NCBI GenBank assembly: GCA_049281195.1 | Contig: JBAPRR010000415.1 | Location: 1 to 8,671, forward strand | Length of the DNA stretch: 8,671 bases | Source of the DNA: JBAPRR01 sp049281195 | Lineage (GTDB): Bacteria > Actinomycetota > Acidimicrobiia > Acidimicrobiales > CAVXTF01 | Reading direction: 5' to 3' | Position numbers and translations under genes: made by a program | Shown here: positions 1-6,959 of the stretch, one piece after another | Layout of the letters: the number at the start of each line of letters is the position of its first letter | Position numbering within the stretch: position 1 is the stretch's first letter | The notes under the pieces: model-generated | Told to the model about the DNA's origin: nothing | Database searches by the model: none | What the model saw: only the letters and a program-made list of their open reading frames with translations

Positions 1-1377
1 CTACGCCTGGAGTGGGAGGTCGACTGTGACGACCGTCGGGCCACCGATCGGGCTCATCATGACGAGTTGTCCGTCGACCGCACTGACCCTGTCAGTCAGT
101 CCCGACAGCCCGCTTGACGAGGAGCCGGCGGTCGGAATGTGAGCGCCTCCCTGGCCGTCGTCCCTCACTACGATTCGGAGCCACCTGCCGTGCTGGATAC
201 AGCTGATGCTCGCCTTCGACGCGTGCGCGTGCTGTGCCACGTTGGCAAGCAGCTCCGCAACACAGAAGTAGGCGATGGCTTCGATGGCCGGCGTAGGCCG
301 TTCGAACATCGAGACGGTGAGATCGCTCGGGATGGTGCTTCGGGCCGTTAGCGTCGAGAGCGCTCCTTCGAGCCCAGTGTCCAAAGCGGGAGGGTGGATG
401 CCTCGGGCGAGGTCTCGAAGCTCGATGATTGCCTCTTTGGCCCCTTTGTGTGCTTCGTCGATAAGGCTCCTTACCGGTTCGAGCTCGGGATCCTCGGCCT
501 TTGCCAGTTTCTCTTTCGCTTGGCCGAGTCTCATCGCGATCGCCACCAGCTGAGCTTGTGTCCCGTCGTGGAGATCGCGTTCGATACGTCGCAAAGTAGC
601 CGCAGACGCGTCCACTGTCTGTGTCCGGGCCTGCTCGAGGGATCTGGTTCGCAGCGTCAGAGCATCGGGTCCGAGGAAGGCTCGCATCGCCCACGGGGCG
701 AGAAAGAAAAGGATGACGCCGCTCAGAAAGATGAACAATCCGTGGAAGATACCGCTTTGCCCTACCGACAGATAACCCGGCCAGAACACGTTCTTGATGA
801 CCCCGAACCCGGGGGGTCCTACATTTCCATTGTTCAACAGAGGGTAGCTGAGGCAACCGAAGGCATCGACCCAGATGCTGAAAGCGAAGTAGATGCCGAT
901 GATGATGATCGGGAGCTTGACCACCGAGTAGGCGACGGCCCGCCACCCGACGCGATCTCGAAGCGATGATTGGATCCACCCGAACAGTCCCGGTCGTGCC
1001 GCGAACGCTGCCGGCTCTTCGATCCTTTCGTCGAGCAGGGCTCGCGCGAGATTGCGGTGGATCGAGCCGATGCCTCGTGCTCCGCGGATGCAGCATCCGA
1101 TCAGGATCACTCCGACGAACGTGACGGCGAGGACGACTCCTAAGCCCATCGTGCCGAAGATGAACGCCGCGCCCACAGCGGCGAAGATGGAGCTAATCCC
1201 AAAGTAAAAGAGCTCAGACCAGGGACGCTTGGTGAAGGGCTCCGTAAGGATGGTCCTGACCAACCCCTTGACCTGTTCGAGGCGTTCCTCTGGGACCGCG
1301 ATCATCTTTTCCATGCTCCCCAATCGGAGATGCACCTGCAGGCCTGCGTCGTCGACCTTTTCCACATCCACCATCAT
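1..1377 (-). CDS. DesK-type sensor histidine kinase with four-helix N-terminal sensor
   Basis: Membrane sensor kinase of a two-component system (458 aa, complete; its TAG stop is the first three bases of the window). Hydrophobic stretches lie at about residues 57-97 and 150-230, the helix-pair layout of the PF13796-type sensor that often precedes DesK/NarL-type kinases. The HisKA_3 dimerisation helix has the phosphoacceptor His270 in RRIERDLHDGTQAQL. The HATPase domain shows the N box ELLANVAQHA (Asn379), the G1 box RDDGQGG (about 405-411) and a G2-like SGLSGLTDRV (422-431). The ATG overlaps the permease stop by four bases (ATGA) and has no clear ribosome site of its own, so translation is probably coupled; the adjacent second ATG is an equally possible start. 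It likely phosphorylates a NarL/LuxR-type response regulator encoded beyond the left edge (inference). The signal sensed is unknown. Confidence 0.93.
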   Translation of the reverse strand: MMVDVEKVDDAGLQVHLRLGSMEKMIAVPEERLEQVKGLVRTILTEPFTKRPWSELFYFGISSIFAAVGAAFIFGTMGLGVVLAVTFVGVILIGCCIRGARGIGSIHRNLARALLDERIEEPAAFAARPGLFGWIQSSLRDRVGWRAVAYSVVKLPIIIIGIYFAFSIWVDAFGCLSYPLLNNGNVGPPGFGVIKNVFWPGYLSVGQSGIFHGLFIFLSGVILFFLAPWAMRAFLGPDALTLRTRSLEQARTQTVDASAATLRRIERDLHDGTQAQLVAIAMRLGQAKEKLAKAEDPELEPVRSLIDEAHKGAKEAIIELRDLARGIHPPALDTGLEGALSTLTARSTIPSDLTVSMFERPTPAIEAIAYFCVAELLANVAQHAHASKASISCIQHGRWLRIVVRDDGQGGAHIPTAGSSSSGLSGLTDRVSAVDGQLVMMSPIGGPTVVTVDLPLQA

Positions 1378-2168
1378 GCGTCACGCCGGGAGAACAACGT
1401 GGCAGCCAGACCCAGGACGGCCGATAGGTAGAGGGCTATAAGCAGGATCCCGAAGGGAGCCGAGACTGCGTTCTGTTGAGGGATCACGGCCGCGACAGAG
1501 TTTGCGAGGATCTGGACCGGGGTGTACTGGCTGGCATTCACGGAGATCCGGTTCAAGATGATTGGCATCACCAACATGAGTCCTGCGTATGTGGCGATCG
1601 TGCCTGCGGTGTTCCTTATGACCAGACCTACGGCCGCACCTGCAAGACCGAGCATGCCGAGGATCAAGCCCGAGCACACGACCGCCCTGAGCACCCCAGG
1701 CTGACCTAAAGAAGCGGTGGGAGCGCCACCGGAGGACAGGATTGCTTGGCCGATTCCGAAACACGCGAACGAAAGCAGTTCGCTCACCACGAGTGACATG
1801 ACGCCAATCACGAGCAGCTTTGCCAGCAGGAAGGTGCTCCGTCTCGGAGATGCCGCGAGGGACGAGCGAATAGTTCCGGAGCTGTACTCGCCTGTCACGG
1901 CAAGAGCTCCGAATACGCCGATGGTGAGGACGGCCACCAGCAAACCCGCAAGGGAGTTGTTGGTCGGATCGAACCCCTGGTACCACTGCTGATTGTGGTG
2001 GCCTGCACTGTTCGTCGACAGGATCGAGATGCCGACGCCTCCCACGAAGGTGACGATGAGGGTCACGATCGTCGAACGGAGCGTCAATATCTTGACGATC
2101 TCACCCCGGACGACTTCCATGGTCTGGTAGTGGCCGGCTGGAATGTCGAGAGTTGTGACACTGCTCAT
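1374..2168 (-). CDS. ABC-2 type transporter permease
   Basis: Membrane subunit of an ABC exporter (264 aa). About six hydrophobic helices are visible: near 33-50, 73-92, 113-145, 160-184, 189-207 and 238-258. The motif GEYSSGTIRSSLAASPRR (93-110), between the second and third helices, is the cytoplasmic coupling segment typical of ABC-2 permeases that pair with a separate ATPase. The start is supported by AAGGAG five bases upstream of the ATG, placed inside the last codons of the ATPase gene; the ATG overlaps that gene's TGA by four bases. The 3' end overlaps the kinase start in the same way, so all three are almost certainly one transcript. Relatives export lipids, peptides or antibiotics; the substrate here cannot be told from sequence. 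Confidence 0.9.
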   Translation of the reverse strand: MSSVTTLDIPAGHYQTMEVVRGEIVKILTLRSTIVTLIVTFVGGVGISILSTNSAGHHNQQWYQGFDPTNNSLAGLLVAVLTIGVFGALAVTGEYSSGTIRSSLAASPRRSTFLLAKLLVIGVMSLVVSELLSFACFGIGQAILSSGGAPTASLGQPGVLRAVVCSGLILGMLGLAGAAVGLVIRNTAGTIATYAGLMLVMPIILNRISVNASQYTPVQILANSVAAVIPQQNAVSAPFGILLIALYLSAVLGLAATLFSRRDA

Positions 2169-3127
2169 GATTGCTCCTTGGTGTTTCGTGTCGCGATCCG
2201 AGATGCTCCGGTCGTGACCAGGTGGTTCGAGCTCCTGAATTCGACGGACTCGTTCGTCAGATCCATGAACGCATCTTCGAGCGACCCGCGCACCGGTGTC
2301 AGCTCATGAATCGTCAGAGAACGAGTGTTTGCGAGATCGCCGATCTCCGCGGAGCTCATGCCCTTAACCGTGAGCGCTCCGTCGGGTTCGACACTTACTT
2401 CGGCGCCCAAGCCGGTCAATGCCAATTCGAACAGTCCGGGCGCCGGTGAGACGACGCGGACAGCCTGAGAAGCGTTACGGGATGTGAACTCCTGCACGCT
2501 CGTCTCGGCAATGAGGCTGCCTCTTCCGATCACGACGAGTCGCTCCGCCGTAAGAGCCATCTCGCTTATCAAATGGCTTGAGACGAATATCGTCCGACCC
2601 TCGGCTGCGAGATCCCGCAATAGGAACCTGATCCACCTGATCCCTTCGGGATCGAGGCCGTTCACCGGCTCGTCGAACAAGAGAGTTCCCGGATCGCCGA
2701 GCAGAGCACCAGCTATCCCGAGGCGCTGGCCCATCCCGAGTGAGAACTTTCCACCCCGTCGCCCGGCGACTGAGGTGAGCCCTACAAGGTCGATCACCTC
2801 GTCCACACGCTTAGCTGCGATGCCATTGGTCTTGGCCAGATATGACAGATGGCTATGGGCGGTCCGGCCCGGATTGAACCCCTTGGCGTCGAGCAAGGCT
2901 CCCACCTCGCGAAGGGGCCACTTCAGCTCGTGATACTTGGACCCATTCACAAGAGCTGAACCGGTCGCGGGTTTCGAGAGGCCCATGATCATCCTCATGG
3001 TGGTCGACTTCCCCGATCCATTAGGTCCGAGGAACCCGGTGACGACTCCCGGTGTCACGTCAAAGGTGAGGTTGTCCACGACGGTGGCTCGGCCGTACCG
3101 CTTGGAAAGAGACTGGACTGCGATCAT
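2165..3127 (-). CDS. ABC transporter ATP-binding protein
   Basis: ATPase partner of the adjacent permease (320 aa from the chosen start). Visible motifs: Walker A GPNGSGKST (34-42), a Q-loop region around LLDAKGFNPGRTA (78-90), signature FSLGMGQRLGIAGAL (about 128-142), Walker B LLFDEPVNGLD (149-159) and H-loop His185. The roughly 100-residue C-terminal extension ending in the GSLEDAFMDLT pattern is usual for ATPases that serve ABC-2 exporters. The frame stays open to an ATG at 3214, but I chose the ATG at 3125-3127. There the protein begins MIAVQSLSKRYG, as the family normally does, and GGAG lies nine bases upstream; the extra 29 residues are not family-like. It is the first gene of the unit, so the operon promoter should lie in 3128-3380. 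Confidence 0.93.
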   Translation of the reverse strand: MIAVQSLSKRYGRATVVDNLTFDVTPGVVTGFLGPNGSGKSTTMRMIMGLSKPATGSALVNGSKYHELKWPLREVGALLDAKGFNPGRTAHSHLSYLAKTNGIAAKRVDEVIDLVGLTSVAGRRGGKFSLGMGQRLGIAGALLGDPGTLLFDEPVNGLDPEGIRWIRFLLRDLAAEGRTIFVSSHLISEMALTAERLVVIGRGSLIAETSVQEFTSRNASQAVRVVSPAPGLFELALTGLGAEVSVEPDGALTVKGMSSAEIGDLANTRSLTIHELTPVRGSLEDAFMDLTNESVEFRSSNHLVTTGASRIATRNTKEQS

Positions 3128-3159
3128 TGAACGCGGCTCCTGTGCGTGTGAAATGGAAA

Positions 3160-3182
3160 TGCTGCATCTCACTTGCACAGCA
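3160..3182. promoter_or_regulatory. Imperfect inverted repeat upstream of the ABC ATPase (possible operator)
   Basis: On the plus strand TGCTGCA at the left pairs with TGC-A-CAGCA at the right: a seven-base dyad with one extra base in one arm and about eight bases between arms. Its near edge is 33 bases upstream of the chosen ATG, a position suited to a regulator acting close to the transcription start. No experimental or family-specific operator match can be claimed. Confidence 0.25.
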
Positions 3183-3206
3183 GGAAAATGGGGCTTCGAA
3201 GGAAAT

Positions 3207-3222
3207 GACGCCAACGGGCGTC
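3207..3222 (-). terminator. GC hairpin GACGCC-AACG-GGCGTC, weak terminator or operator
   Basis: A perfect six-base stem with a four-base loop lies between the DUF6473 stop and the ABC operon start. On the minus strand it is followed by ATTTCCTT, a poor T-run, so if it ends DUF6473 transcription it is a weak intrinsic terminator. Four bases beyond the TTGAAA-like hexamer at 3223-3228 lies a second small dyad, GGGG-TTAG-CCCC on the minus strand (3231-3242). The pair could instead be regulatory. Confidence 0.3.
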
Positions 3223-3380
3223 TTTCAACTGGGGCTAACCCCCTTACGCTGCTCTCTCGTGGGGGATAGGGCGGATTTCGTCAACGGAAATCATGAAATA
3301 CCGATTGGGGCTCGGAGGGTAGAAACAGGGACCTTCTCGCGCAGGACAAATCAGGTCGGGACGACCGAAGTAGCTCGGCG

Positions 3381-4175
3381 CTACCCCAGCAGGCTCTTGA
3401 TCATTGGAGTGAGCTGGTCGGCAGCGAGATCGTGCATCTCGGGACTGGGGTAGTACACGTTCGTCTTCACCACCTGTCCATTGTCGTCTGTAAGGCGCTG
3501 GGGAATACCTTCTCGGGATACGAGGGACGAGAAGGCTGTGGCGCGGGGCTTTATCTCCTTCAAGACCTGAGCGGTTACGAAGTGAGGAAACACTTCGTTC
3601 AACTTTCCCCGAATATTGAGGGCCATCCTGGGTGGATCCTGAAACGAAATGTAAAACAAAAGCGTTGGGATCCTTATGGCATCGAACAGCTGGTGCATCT
3701 CTTGCACGTAACTTCGCTGGGACTCTTCGACGAGCCGACGTGCCTGGCGAAGCTTGCCCTGCTCGATGGGCTCTCGGAACACGTTGATCGATCTCGTTCG
3801 CTCGCCCGTGTCGGTACGGAAGCCAACGGCGCCTCCATTTTTGGTACGGAACATGCTGTTGTCGGAACCCCTTGCCGACATGACTTGGACCACGGCAACG
3901 CGGCAGCGGTTGACTTCCTCGAGAAGATCCGGATGCTTTAAAAAGTACGCAGGACCCTTTCCACCCGAACCAAGATTCAAGGTTCCGAGTTGCAAGCGCT
4001 GACCAACCACCTGAGCAAACGGTCTGGTGGTGAATCGACCGAACGTCTGAGCTGCCCCTATCCATGCGATCGAATCCGGCCCCGGTTCTATCGGCGATCG
4101 GAACCACTCGCCATGAAACTGCTCGACCCCATAGTCGATGAGGGCACCGTCCTGGACCTGGTATCGCCGGGTCAT
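3381..4175 (-). CDS. DUF6473 family protein (function unknown, glycan-type neighbourhood)
   Basis: A 264-aa protein resembling DUF6473. Family-like features are the N-terminal DGALIDYG (9-16), WIGAAQTFGRFTTRPFAQVV (38-57), LNLGSGGKGPAYFL (66-79), CRVAVVQVMSARGSDN (91-106) and the C-terminal NVYYPSPEMHDLAADQL (239-255). No signal peptide or membrane helix is seen, so it is probably cytosolic. The order of a small-residue turn, an NLG-G block and a late conserved His (His248) is reminiscent of SGNH-type esterases, but the usual GDS serine block is not evident, so enzymatic activity is only a guess. It lies 192 bases downstream of a sulfotransferase on the same strand; I recall DUF6473 genes next to sulfotransferases elsewhere. 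The start is bounded by an in-frame TAG 24 bases upstream with no other start codon between. No ribosome-binding site is visible, so initiation may be weak or leaderless. Confidence 0.8.
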   Translation of the reverse strand: MTRRYQVQDGALIDYGVEQFHGEWFRSPIEPGPDSIAWIGAAQTFGRFTTRPFAQVVGQRLQLGTLNLGSGGKGPAYFLKHPDLLEEVNRCRVAVVQVMSARGSDNSMFRTKNGGAVGFRTDTGERTRSINVFREPIEQGKLRQARRLVEESQRSYVQEMHQLFDAIRIPTLLFYISFQDPPRMALNIRGKLNEVFPHFVTAQVLKEIKPRATAFSSLVSREGIPQRLTDDNGQVVKTNVYYPSPEMHDLAADQLTPMIKSLLG

Positions 4176-4340
4176 TCGGGAGAGCCGTCTTGGATATGAC
4201 TAGAGGAGTACACCGCTGCCAACTTGCTCGCAGTAGTAGCGGTCTGTAAATCACTCATCTTGTCGGAACTCCATTGAGTGTCGCCCGTCGAGACATCCGA
4301 TATCTCGGGCGGGATAGGTCCTTATATACTGATGTGCAGC

Positions 4341-4367
4341 TCACGCATCCTGGGCGAATATGCGTGA
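4341..4367 (-). terminator. Hairpin directly after the sulfotransferase stop codon
   Basis: A perfect eight-base inverted repeat, TCACGCAT and ATGCGTGA, with an 11-base loop. It starts at the base next to the sulfotransferase TGA. There is no T-run after it on the minus strand, so it is not a classical intrinsic terminator. It could be a processing or stability hairpin between the sulfotransferase and DUF6473 coding regions. The rest of the 192-base gap (4176-4367) holds a TATATAAG box on the minus strand (about 4322-4328), possibly a -10 for DUF6473 but with no good -35, and a bulged GC stem around 4289-4316. Confidence 0.4.
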
Positions 4368-5186
4368 TCAATGCTTTCCGAGGGAAAGGTCGTATCCGAA
4401 CTTCTTTGCTAGAGCTCCACCCCTCGCTTTCACGTAGAGCATCGGGGCAACCAATTCGGGACCCGATTCTCGGCCTCTCCCCACGGACTCGGTATGGATC
4501 ACAAACTTCTTGTCGTCGTCGGTTTTCAATCGTATGGGAAAGCCGTGTGTCCGCTCTCCGAAGCGCAGCACCTCGGGACTCCACTCTTCGCCAACCCACG
4601 CAAACAGATCTTTGAGAACGCCCTCGGTGTCAAAAACGAGATCTTCATACCGAATCGTCCTGAATCGGTCAGGCCCGAGACGTGCCCCGACGGTCTCAGC
4701 CATTTGGACGTGGTTGACCCATCGTTTTCCGTACCGGGGGCCGTACGTCCTTCCGTACTTCTTTATGTTCGAGGCGATGACATCCCGTGGATTGCGGACG
4801 ATGTGGATCACCTGACACGCGGGGTAGAGCTTGTCGAGATAATCCAGCACGAGAGAGTTCTCAGGACACTTCTGAGCCCATCGAGTCTTTCCTTGGCCGG
4901 CCGCGTAACGTCCGTGGAGCTCCTCGATGACCCCGCGAATCGTGTCGAGCCACTCCACTTCTGTAAACCCGTACGAACTGAGCGCTGCTCGCCAGGCATC
5001 GGTGTTCATTTGCGAGAACCAATAGATCGAAATGTCCTCACCACCGGCGCTGATCCGCGGATGCGTGTCGAAGAGCATTCGAAGCAAGGAAGTGCCTGAG
5101 CGATGACAGCCCACTAAGAAGATCGGATTCGTGTTTGCGGAAGGTTCCCCTCTAATGCTCAGAGCACCAGCTTCGTCCAATACCAT
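4368..5186 (-). CDS. PAPS-dependent sulfotransferase family protein
   Basis: A 272-aa enzyme expected to transfer sulfate from 3'-phosphoadenosine-5'-phosphosulfate to a hydroxyl or amine acceptor. The 5'-phosphosulfate loop is PIFLVGCHRSGTSLLR (21-36). The 3'-phosphate-binding segment is VIHIVRNPRDVIASN (126-140), with the conserved Arg and downstream Ser. KTRWAQKCPEN (100-110) and RYEDLV (179-184) are further hallmarks of bacterial Sulfotransfer_1/3-type enzymes. There is no signal peptide, so it acts in the cytosol, probably on a glycan, lipid or small-molecule precursor; the acceptor is not predictable. The start has a strong GGAGG five bases upstream. The frame stays open for 38 more codons upstream without ATG, GTG or TTG, so the true N-terminus is not fully certain. 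DUF6473 lies downstream and the secreted propeller upstream on the same strand. Confidence 0.9.
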   Translation of the reverse strand: MVLDEAGALSIRGEPSANTNPIFLVGCHRSGTSLLRMLFDTHPRISAGGEDISIYWFSQMNTDAWRAALSSYGFTEVEWLDTIRGVIEELHGRYAAGQGKTRWAQKCPENSLVLDYLDKLYPACQVIHIVRNPRDVIASNIKKYGRTYGPRYGKRWVNHVQMAETVGARLGPDRFRTIRYEDLVFDTEGVLKDLFAWVGEEWSPEVLRFGERTHGFPIRLKTDDDKKFVIHTESVGRGRESGPELVAPMLYVKARGGALAKKFGYDLSLGKH

Positions 5187-5300
5187 GCGTCCCTCCAGCC
5201 GCTCATGGCTGATGACTCCAGCGGCAAACAGCGTCCCGAGGCCTACTTTACGTGCCCATGAGCGGACCTTGTCCCACGTCGACTCATCAGCCCGCCCGTT
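5187..5300 (-). other. Open in-frame 5' extension of the sulfotransferase with coding-like composition
   Basis: Reading upstream of the sulfotransferase ATG in the same frame, 38 sense codons follow before a TGA at 5301-5303. Their third positions are mostly G or C. The conceptual peptide is protein-like, with segments DKVRSWARKVGLGTLF and AAGVISHERLEGR running into the start Met. No standard start codon lies in the stretch. Beyond the TGA the frame is open again back to an ATG at 5388-5390. This could be chance, an unusual start, or the remains of a longer N-terminus broken by a nonsense change. The rest of the 245-base gap (5187-5431) holds only the hairpin at 5340-5364. Confidence 0.3.
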
Positions 5301-5339
5301 TCATGAAGCGGGATGGACACAGTGAAAGACAGAGAAGGC

Positions 5340-5364
5340 GCGGTCCCGCATTGCCGGTGACCGC
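5340..5364 (-). terminator. Candidate terminator after the RCC1-repeat gene
   Basis: GCGGTC and GACCGC (six perfect pairs) enclose CCG/CGG (three more pairs across a one-base bulge) with a six-base loop. The stem starts 67 bases after the stop of the propeller gene. On the minus strand it is followed by a pyrimidine-rich stretch, GCCTTCTCTGTCTTTC, that contains T-runs but no solid T-tract. A plausible weak terminator or attenuator between the propeller gene and the sulfotransferase. Confidence 0.4.
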
Positions 5365-5431
5365 CGAGTGGCAAGGGTGTCCCCCTTCATGGATGGACTC
5401 ACCCTGCTTTAGCTTTCGGTCCTTCTCCGTT

Positions 5432-6508
5432 TCAACTTACTAACGCTGCCGAGATGGACGAGGTCGCGTCCACTGATGTCACGTTGGAAAGGACCGGAGT
5501 CGGCGTGGGCTCGTTACTCGTCCCTCCTGTCCCCAGGTCCCCGTCGACATTCTGGCCACAGGAGTACAGTTCGCCGCTCGTCGAAAGTATGAACCCGTCG
5601 GTGCCACCGGCGATCGCCATGCTCGCAGCAGGGACCCCCGTGATCAGCTCGGGTCTCTTCTCGGGCCTGGTGGAACCATCGCAGAGCTGACCGTAGTGGT
5701 CGTCTCCCCATCCGAATACCTGCCCCGACGAAGTGGTCGCGAGCACCGAACCGTTATCCGAAAAGGCCCCACCCACGAATACCTGGACATAGGAACCTGG
5801 AACCTGTACAGGTACGTACGACGCCGTTTTTGTGCCATCACCGAGCTGGCCGTAACGGTTGAAGCCCCAGTCCCAGAACTCCCCGTTGGAGAGTAGAGCT
5901 CCGGAATTCCTCCAGCCGGTCGTAACCTCGACTATCTGGTTCGTGGCGAACCCCGTGACTTCCACTGGGCTATAGGAAGCCGCGGTAGACCCGTTGCCAA
6001 GATCGCCATACCCGTTGCCGCCGCATGCCCACAGATTCGAGTCCTTCTGGGCAAAGAGCGTGTGATCTCCTTGTCCCGAAACCGAGGTGAAGGGACCGGT
6101 GACGGGCAGGACTTGCGGTTCGCTGATCTTCCCGGGCGGGAGGCAGAGTTGACCGTCGGAATTCTTGCCCCACCCGTATGCCTCGCCGTTCTTGCCGACC
6201 GCAATTTCCGTGCCAGCGGGTCCTGGGTCAGCCAGGAACGCGATGGGCTCGCTACTGGGGAAGTTGACAGCGGAGACCGAGGTCCCGAACACCTGGTACA
6301 CCGTTCCGGCACTGTTCAGGACAAAAGTGTTCTTGTCGTTAGTGATGACCTGGGTGATGGAACCGTCAATGCCCGAGACTGCGGTCGGCGTGGGTCCGGA
6401 ATGGCGACCCCAGGAGTACGCCGTGCCGGTATTAGCGGTCGCCCCCGAGTGGAGGCCAAACGCCCCCACGGTGGCTGTGATGATGCTGACCAGCTTGAGT
6501 ATTTTCAC
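5432..6508 (-). CDS. Exported RCC1-repeat (seven-bladed beta-propeller) protein
   Basis: A 358-aa protein with a Sec-type signal peptide (KILK, a hydrophobic core at about 6-20, and an ATA|N cleavage candidate after residue 25), so it is secreted or cell-surface. The mature part is entirely RCC1-like. Repeat anchors occur at AYSWG (30), VYQVFG (70), AYGWG (110), LWACG (159), FWDWG (211), VFGWG (264) and LYSCG (314), i.e. seven units of about 39-53 residues, matching one seven-bladed propeller. Units 3-7 carry the N-x-x-G-x-L-G/C-type turn; units 1-2 are degenerate. No C-terminal anchor or sorting motif is seen. Bacterial RCC1 proteins are usually binding scaffolds; the ligand is unknown. The start is GTG, with AGGAG ten bases upstream, and gives an intact signal peptide. 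It diverges from the oxygenase gene. Confidence 0.88.
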   Translation of the reverse strand: MKILKLVSIITATVGAFGLHSGATANTGTAYSWGRHSGPTPTAVSGIDGSITQVITNDKNTFVLNSAGTVYQVFGTSVSAVNFPSSEPIAFLADPGPAGTEIAVGKNGEAYGWGKNSDGQLCLPPGKISEPQVLPVTGPFTSVSGQGDHTLFAQKDSNLWACGGNGYGDLGNGSTAASYSPVEVTGFATNQIVEVTTGWRNSGALLSNGEFWDWGFNRYGQLGDGTKTASYVPVQVPGSYVQVFVGGAFSDNGSVLATTSSGQVFGWGDDHYGQLCDGSTRPEKRPELITGVPAASMAIAGGTDGFILSTSGELYSCGQNVDGDLGTGGTSNEPTPTPVLSNVTSVDATSSISAALVS

Positions 6509-6679
6509 CTCGTCGCTGCTCCTATTTCGCGATTGCCGGGACCTATCCGCAGCATGGATGAACCGAAGACTTTGGAGCAGACCGGCCCTCGAACGCGCTG
6601 TGTGTCTTTCTTACAGCGGACAATCTGGCGACGACTTCTGAACGCGAACATGCGATTCACTTCGGCCCCCCTCCCGTCA

Positions 6680-6701
6680 GGACCCCCGTTAGGGGTGGTC
6701 C
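6680..6701. repeat. Bulged inverted repeat with GTTA loop
   Basis: GGACC-CCC and GGG-GTGGTCC pair around a GTTA loop, giving about eight pairs with a two-base asymmetry. No T-run follows on either strand, so it is not an obvious terminator. It sits in the divergent promoter region and could be an operator or simply a GC-rich dyad. Confidence 0.3.
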
Positions 6702-6808
6702 CATGGCCTTATGACAGCACAAACCTAGCGCAGATTAGCAGGCCCTCGAGCGGTGCTACGGTGGTCGAAGTGCAGGTCGGGGCGCCAAAGGCCGGGAATT
6801 CGCTGGAA

Positions 6809-6814
6809 TATAAT
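6809..6814 (+). promoter_or_regulatory. TATAAT -10 element, candidate oxygenase promoter
   Basis: A perfect -10 hexamer in an otherwise GC-rich setting, pointing toward the oxygenase gene. At spacings of 16-18 bases there is no recognisable -35, and no TGn extended -10, so activator help would be needed if it works. Transcription would begin near 6821, giving a leader of about 140 bases. Confidence 0.35.
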
Positions 6815-6888
6815 GGGGCGCAGGGCTTGAGTTTGGGGGGTGTGCGTGACAAGGCCAGGACTTTGCCCGCATGTAAAAGGCGGATTCG

Positions 6889-6957
6889 ATGGGACCCTAC
6901 TTTCCGGCGATGAGTGACGAGCGGACGAGTCGTTCGCCGTCGGCTGGTGGGATCTGA
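6889..6957 (+). CDS. Possible short upstream reading frame ahead of the oxygenase
   Basis: A 22-codon frame (ATG at 6889, second in-frame ATG at 6910) whose TGA ends two bases before the oxygenase ATG. GGCGG lies five bases before the first ATG, while the oxygenase itself has only a weak GGTGG-like site. This arrangement would allow translational coupling. The peptide (MGPYFPAMSDER at its start) has no recognisable features, and the frame could be fortuitous. Confidence 0.2.
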   Translation: MGPYFPAMSDERTSRSPSAGGI

Positions 6958-6959
6958 CC

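Larger units (their letters stand above)
3128..3380 (-). promoter_or_regulatory. Leader/promoter region of the ABC-kinase operon, with several inverted repeats
   Basis: A gap of 253 bases between the end of the DUF6473 gene and the ABC ATPase start, with no convincing gene. It must carry the promoter of the ABC-permease-kinase unit unless that unit is read through from upstream. I could not identify a -35/-10 pair with confidence. The best -35-like hexamer on the minus strand is TTGAAA (3223-3228), without a good -10 partner. Three short dyads cluster here (3160-3182, 3207-3222 and 3231-3242), which is more symmetry than the coding regions show. They are candidates for operators of the missing response regulator or for a weak terminator of the upstream gene. 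Confidence 0.45.
6509..6959. promoter_or_regulatory. Divergent intergenic region between propeller and oxygenase genes
   Basis: A stretch of 451 bases with no convincing protein-coding gene on either strand. It must hold the promoters of both flanking genes. Visible elements are a TATAAT at 6809-6814, a bulged GC hairpin at 6680-6701, a small dyad CGCTGT/ACAGCG at 6596-6618 and a short reading frame at 6889-6957 just before the oxygenase. I could not find a clear -35/-10 pair for the minus-strand propeller gene. Confidence 0.5.

Noticed and set aside
92..1096. A 334-codon open frame inside the histidine kinase
   Set aside because: Arg-rich shadow typical of GC-rich genes; the kinase frame carries all catalytic boxes.
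3128..3214. 29-residue N-terminal extension of the ABC ATPase to the ATG at 3214
   Set aside because: The extension is not family-like, and the ATG at 3125-3127 has a proper GGAG site and the normal MIAVQSLSKRYG beginning.
3244..4254. A 336-codon open frame on the minus strand overlapping DUF6473
   Set aside because: Out-of-frame shadow with an Arg/Pro/Ser-rich, low-complexity translation; the DUF6473 frame has clear family motifs and must be the real one.
5803..5812. Ten-base palindrome CCTGTACAGG
   Set aside because: It lies inside the coding sequence for the VPVQVPGSY segment of the propeller; probably chance in coding DNA.
6062..6913. A 283-codon open frame on the plus strand antisense to the propeller gene
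   Set aside because: It runs opposite a gene with seven recognisable RCC1 units and a signal peptide; its own translation has no domain-like features.
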